From: Salinibacter grassmerensis
GTDB taxonomy: Bacteria > Bacteroidota > Rhodothermia > Rhodothermales > Salinibacteraceae
DNA: 64,000 nt
Assembly: GCF_947077765.1 (NCBI RefSeq)
Contig: NZ_CAMTTF010000001.1
Coordinates: 594,818-658,817, forward strand
Direction of reading: 5' to 3'
Shown: positions 61,414 through 64,000 of the stretch, piece by piece
Numbering within the stretch: position 1 is the first letter of the stretch
Layout of the letters: every line of letters starts with the position of its first letter
Made by a program: the position numbers and the translations under genes
Notes under the pieces: generated by a model
Told to the model about the DNA's origin: nothing
Seen by the model: only the letters and a program-made list of their open reading frames with translations
Databases searched by the model: none

Positions 61414-62673
61414 ATGAATGAAAACATCGTCGTAGGAGTCGACATCGGCACGACCAAGGTCTGTGCCGTCGTCGCCGGCAAGGACGACCTCGACCGCGTG
61501 AACATTCTTGGGGTGGGCATGGCCCCCTCCGACGGCCTCAACCGCGGGGTGGTCGTCAACATCGACCGCACCGTGGCGGCCGTTCGGGAGGCGGTGGAGG
61601 AGGCCGAGCGGGCCGCCGGCGTGGAGGTGCAGAGCGTGGTCGTGGGCATCGCGGGCGATCATGTGCAGAGCTTCCAGACGCGAGGGGTGGTGACGATCAA
61701 CGCCAACGAGATTACACAGAACGACGTGCAGCGCCTCCTGGAGGACACGACGCACGTCGCCCTGCCCGCCGACCGCGAGATCCTGCACGTCATCCCGCAG
61801 GAGTTCATCGTGGACGGGCAGGACGGCGTGGCCGACCCGGTGGGCATGAGCGGGGTGCGCCTGGAGGCGGACGTGCACATCATCACGGGGCTCGTCTCCG
61901 CCGCTAAGAACATCTACCGCTGCATCGAGAAGGCCGGCTTTCGGGTGTCCGACCTGGTGCTCGAGCCGCTCGCCTCTTCGTTCAGCGTGTTGCACGAGGA
62001 CGAGAAGGAGGTGGGGGTCGCCCTGATCGATATCGGGGGCGGGACGACCGACATTGCCGTCTTCGAGGACCACACGATCCGCCACACGGCCGTCATCGCG
62101 GTGGCCGGCGACAAGGTGACCGACGACATCCGAAAAGGCCTCGGCGTAATGCGGGACCAGGCCGAGCAGCTGAAGCGACAGTTCGGCGTGGCCCTCGCTG
62201 GGGAGGCGGACTCGGACGAGAAAATCGAGATTCCCGGCATCGGCGGGCGGGACGAGAAGACGATTGGGCGCGACGCCCTCGCCCAGATCATCCAGCCACG
62301 CCTGGAAGAGATTCTGGAGATCGCGGCGATGGAAATCAAGCGCAGCGGCTACGGGCGGCACCTGGGCGTCGGCGCCGTGCTGACCGGGGGCGGGGCGCTG
62401 GTCCCCTACACCGATGAACTGGCCGCCGAGGTGCTCGGCATGGAGGCCCGTGTGGGGCGCCCCATGGGCCTGAGCGGCGGGCTCGTGGAGGAAGTGAGCG
62501 ACCCGAAATTTTCGACTGGGGTGGGCCTCGTCCTCTACGGCATGCGCCCTGAGATTATCGGCGGCACCACGCTCTCCGAGGAGGTGCGTTCCCATCAGAA
62601 CGGGCAGGCCGGTGGGGAAACGCTCATGGCCCGCATCGCCAACCGCATGAAAGCCTGGTTCGACGAATTGTAA
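61414..62673 (+). CDS. ftsA: Cell-division protein FtsA
   Basis: Actin-like protein that tethers FtsZ to the membrane, 419 aa. Phosphate-1 motif VGVDIGTTKVCAVVAG, the 1C subdomain near residues 85-165, phosphate-2 IDIGGGTTDIAVFEDH, and adenosine motif TGGGALVPYTDEL. The C-terminal amphipathic helix MARIANRMKAWFDEL is the membrane-targeting sequence. Confidence 0.97.
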   Translation: MNENIVVGVDIGTTKVCAVVAGKDDLDRVNILGVGMAPSDGLNRGVVVNIDRTVAAVREAVEEAERAAGVEVQSVVVGIAGDHVQSFQTRGVVTINANEITQNDVQRLLEDTTHVALPADREILHVIPQEFIVDGQDGVADPVGMSGVRLEADVHIITGLVSAAKNIYRCIEKAGFRVSDLVLEPLASSFSVLHEDEKEVGVALIDIGGGTTDIAVFEDHTIRHTAVIAVAGDKVTDDIRKGLGVMRDQAEQLKRQFGVALAGEADSDEKIEIPGIGGRDEKTIGRDALAQIIQPRLEEILEIAAMEIKRSGYGRHLGVGAVLTGGGALVPYTDELAAEVLGMEARVGRPMGLSGGLVEEVSDPKFSTGVGLVLYGMRPEIIGGTTLSEEVRSHQNGQAGGETLMARIANRMKAWFDEL

Positions 62674-62847
62674 ATCGACGACGACGGGCACGGTGCAGGA
62701 CGGAGCGGTCCCTCGTTCCGCCAACCCTCACGCACACCGCTCGCCCTCCACATTCAGACCTTCACTCCCCAATTAGCTAGCACAAGACCACTTCGACAGG
62801 CCGGCACGCACGCGCTTGGAGCCGCTCACTTCAGGCCCGCCGGGCTG

Positions 62848-62863
62848 TACTCTCATACTCTCA
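62848..62863 (+). repeat. Two tandem copies of TACTCTCA in the ftsA-ftsZ gap
   Basis: The 8-mer occurs at 62848-62855 and again at 62856-62863, 26 bp before the ftsZ start. It may affect the ftsZ leader or be coincidental. Confidence 0.3.
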
Positions 62864-62879
62864 AAACCACAGACCCACT

Positions 62880-62885
62880 GGAGGG
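62880..62885 (+). promoter_or_regulatory. Shine-Dalgarno sequence of ftsZ
   Basis: GGAGGG ends 3 nt before the ATG at 62889. Most genes in this window have no recognisable SD, as is normal in Bacteroidota, so this one is exceptional. Confidence 0.6.
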
Positions 62886-62888
62886 ACC

Positions 62889-64000
62889 ATGGACCAAGAC
62901 TTTAGCTCAAAATTTTCGTTCGACGACGCCGCGAATGAGGAAGCCAAGATCTGCGTCGTCGGGGTCGGCGGCGGAGGCGGCAACGCCATCAACAACATGG
63001 TGCAGAAAGGCATCCACGGCAGCGTCGAGTTTATCGCCGTCAACACCGACTCCCAGGCGCTCAACGAGAATCGCGCGCCCCAGAAAATCCAGGCGGGCGA
63101 GGACTTGACCAGCGGCCTTGGGGCCGGGGCGCGGCCGAGCGTCGGCGCCGAGGCCATCGAAGAAAGCAGTGAAGAAGTCCGGCAGGCCCTCGAAGGCTAC
63201 GACATGGCCTTCATCACGGCCGGAATGGGGGGCGGCACCGGCACCGGCGGCGCGCCCGTGGTGGCGGCCATCGCCCGCAGCCTCGACATCCTGACCGTCG
63301 CCATCGTCACCAAGCCCTTCGACTGCGAGGGATCGCGGCGCATGAACACGGCGCTCGAGGGGATCGAGCTGCTGCGCGAGAACGTCGACACGCTCATTGT
63401 CATCCCCAACGAGCGACTGCTCGACATTGCCGACCCGGACACGAGCCTCATCGAGGCGTTCGAAAAGGCCGATGAGGTGCTCTACAACGCCACCCGCGGC
63501 ATCAGCGACCTGATTACGGTCCACGGCCTGATCAACCTTGACTTTGCCGACGTGCAGACGACGATGAAGGACGGCGGCACGGCCCTGATGGGCTCGGCCA
63601 CGGCCACCGGCGAGAACCGCTCGGAGAAGGCCGCCGTGCAGGCCATCAGCAGTCCGCTGCTCGACGGCCTCTCCATCGCCGGTGCCACCAACGTGCTCGT
63701 CAACATCACCAGCGGCCCGTCGCTCGGCATTCGCGAGGCCACACAGGCCACGAGCGTCATTCAAAAGGAGGCCGGCGAGGACGTGGAGGTCATCTTCGGG
63801 ACCGTCATCGAGGAGGACATCGAGGACAAGCTCCGCGTGACCGTCATCGCCACGGGCTTCGACCGCGACGAAGAGCCGGAGGACGACGGCGACGACGGGC
63901 GGCGCACGGTACCGCTCGAGGATCAGGGTGAGGACGACGACCCGGCGGACTACAAGGGCGAAACCAATCTCCGCCAGCTCGACACGCCGGCCTATGAGCG
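62889..64000 (+). CDS. ftsZ: Cell-division GTPase FtsZ, 3' end outside the window
   Basis: Tubulin homologue that forms the Z ring; at least 370 aa are in the window and no stop is reached. N-terminal GVGGGGGNAINNM, the tubulin signature AGMGGGTGTGGAP, NERLLDIADPDTSL, and the T7-like NLDFADVQTTM are visible. After about residue 318 begins an acidic, low-complexity linker (DEEPEDDGDDG, EDDDPAD), probably leading to the missing conserved C-terminal peptide. The ATG at 62889 follows an SD sequence. Confidence 0.97.
   Translation, partial: MDQDFSSKFSFDDAANEEAKICVVGVGGGGGNAINNMVQKGIHGSVEFIAVNTDSQALNENRAPQKIQAGEDLTSGLGAGARPSVGAEAIEESSEEVRQALEGYDMAFITAGMGGGTGTGGAPVVAAIARSLDILTVAIVTKPFDCEGSRRMNTALEGIELLRENVDTLIVIPNERLLDIADPDTSLIEAFEKADEVLYNATRGISDLITVHGLINLDFADVQTTMKDGGTALMGSATATGENRSEKAAVQAISSPLLDGLSIAGATNVLVNITSGPSLGIREATQATSVIQKEAGEDVEVIFGTVIEEDIEDKLRVTVIATGFDRDEEPEDDGDDGRRTVPLEDQGEDDDPADYKGETNLRQLDTPAYE

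Noticed and set aside
1-64000. CRISPR arrays, insertion sequences, prophage or toxin-antitoxin modules
   Set aside because: No regularly spaced repeats, transposase, integrase or typical small gene pairs were found.

Overview
The window is GC-rich and almost entirely coding. Its proteins are strongly acidic (Asp/Glu-rich, few Lys). It combines Bacteroidota-type traits: Ig-like lipoproteins of the 'PSGGPRDSTPP' type, a DUF5683 protein, mostly Shine-Dalgarno-free starts, and a division/cell-wall cluster without murF. The best fit is an extremely halophilic member of the Rhodothermia, close to Salinibacter. That placement is my inference from family content and composition; no database was searched. 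The region looks like ordinary chromosome: no phage, insertion sequence, CRISPR array, rRNA or recognisable tRNA was found.

Layout. 1-6.4 kb: glutamate dehydrogenase, an Ig-like lipoprotein, the bifunctional NAD(P)HX repair enzyme, a VanZ-like protein and a lone TonB with a clear terminator. 6.4-10 kb, minus strand: rpiA, a GNAT acetyltransferase and a UvrD-type helicase. 10-13 kb: parA-parB and a DUF5683 envelope protein. 13.4-16.8 kb: an alpha-oxoamine synthase of the serine palmitoyltransferase/cysteate acyltransferase kind, followed by a long GNAT-fold acyltransferase and a HAD phosphatase; the first two form a candidate sphingolipid/sulfonolipid module. 16.8-22 kb, minus strand: rhomboid protease, purQ, acyl-CoA dehydrogenase, ssb and an alpha/beta hydrolase. 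22.5-24.5 kb: YtxH-like, YaaA-like and uridine kinase genes. 24.5-27 kb, minus strand: coaX, birA and a lipoprotein. 27-31.5 kb: inositol monophosphatase, fabI, a HAD phosphatase, an L,D-transpeptidase and a lipoprotein with a TonB-C-like domain. 31.5-43 kb: nucleoside transporter, M1 peptidase, PcrA-like helicase, class IV aminotransferase, pdxH, a DUF429 protein, proline dehydrogenase, acyl-ACP thioesterase and an internally deleted macro-domain protein. 43-47 kb: methyltransferase, CBS protein and pyrG.

47.1-64 kb holds the most interesting stretch. A LexA-family repressor on the minus strand is divergent from a complete dcw cluster: mraZ, rsmH, ftsL, ftsI, murE, mraY, murD, ftsW, murG, murC, ftsQ, ftsA and ftsZ, the last cut by the window edge. 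The LexA homologue lacks the autocleavage Ala-Gly pair and both residues of the Ser/Lys catalytic dyad. The 381-bp gap between it and mraZ contains two AT-rich palindromes 22 bp apart, three GC-rich or mixed palindromes, an E. coli-like sigma70 promoter, and a row of TGGGG boxes that match the known MraZ operator. I read this gap as a regulatory hub in which a non-cleavable LexA relative and MraZ may both act near the cell-division operon.

Together the genes cover envelope and division functions (dcw cluster, L,D-transpeptidase, lipoproteins, TonB), lipid synthesis (spt-like gene, GNAT acyltransferase, fabI, thioesterase), DNA maintenance (two UvrD-family helicases, ssb, parAB, LexA-like) and cofactor or nucleotide metabolism (coaX, birA, pdxH, nnr, purQ, pyrG, udk).
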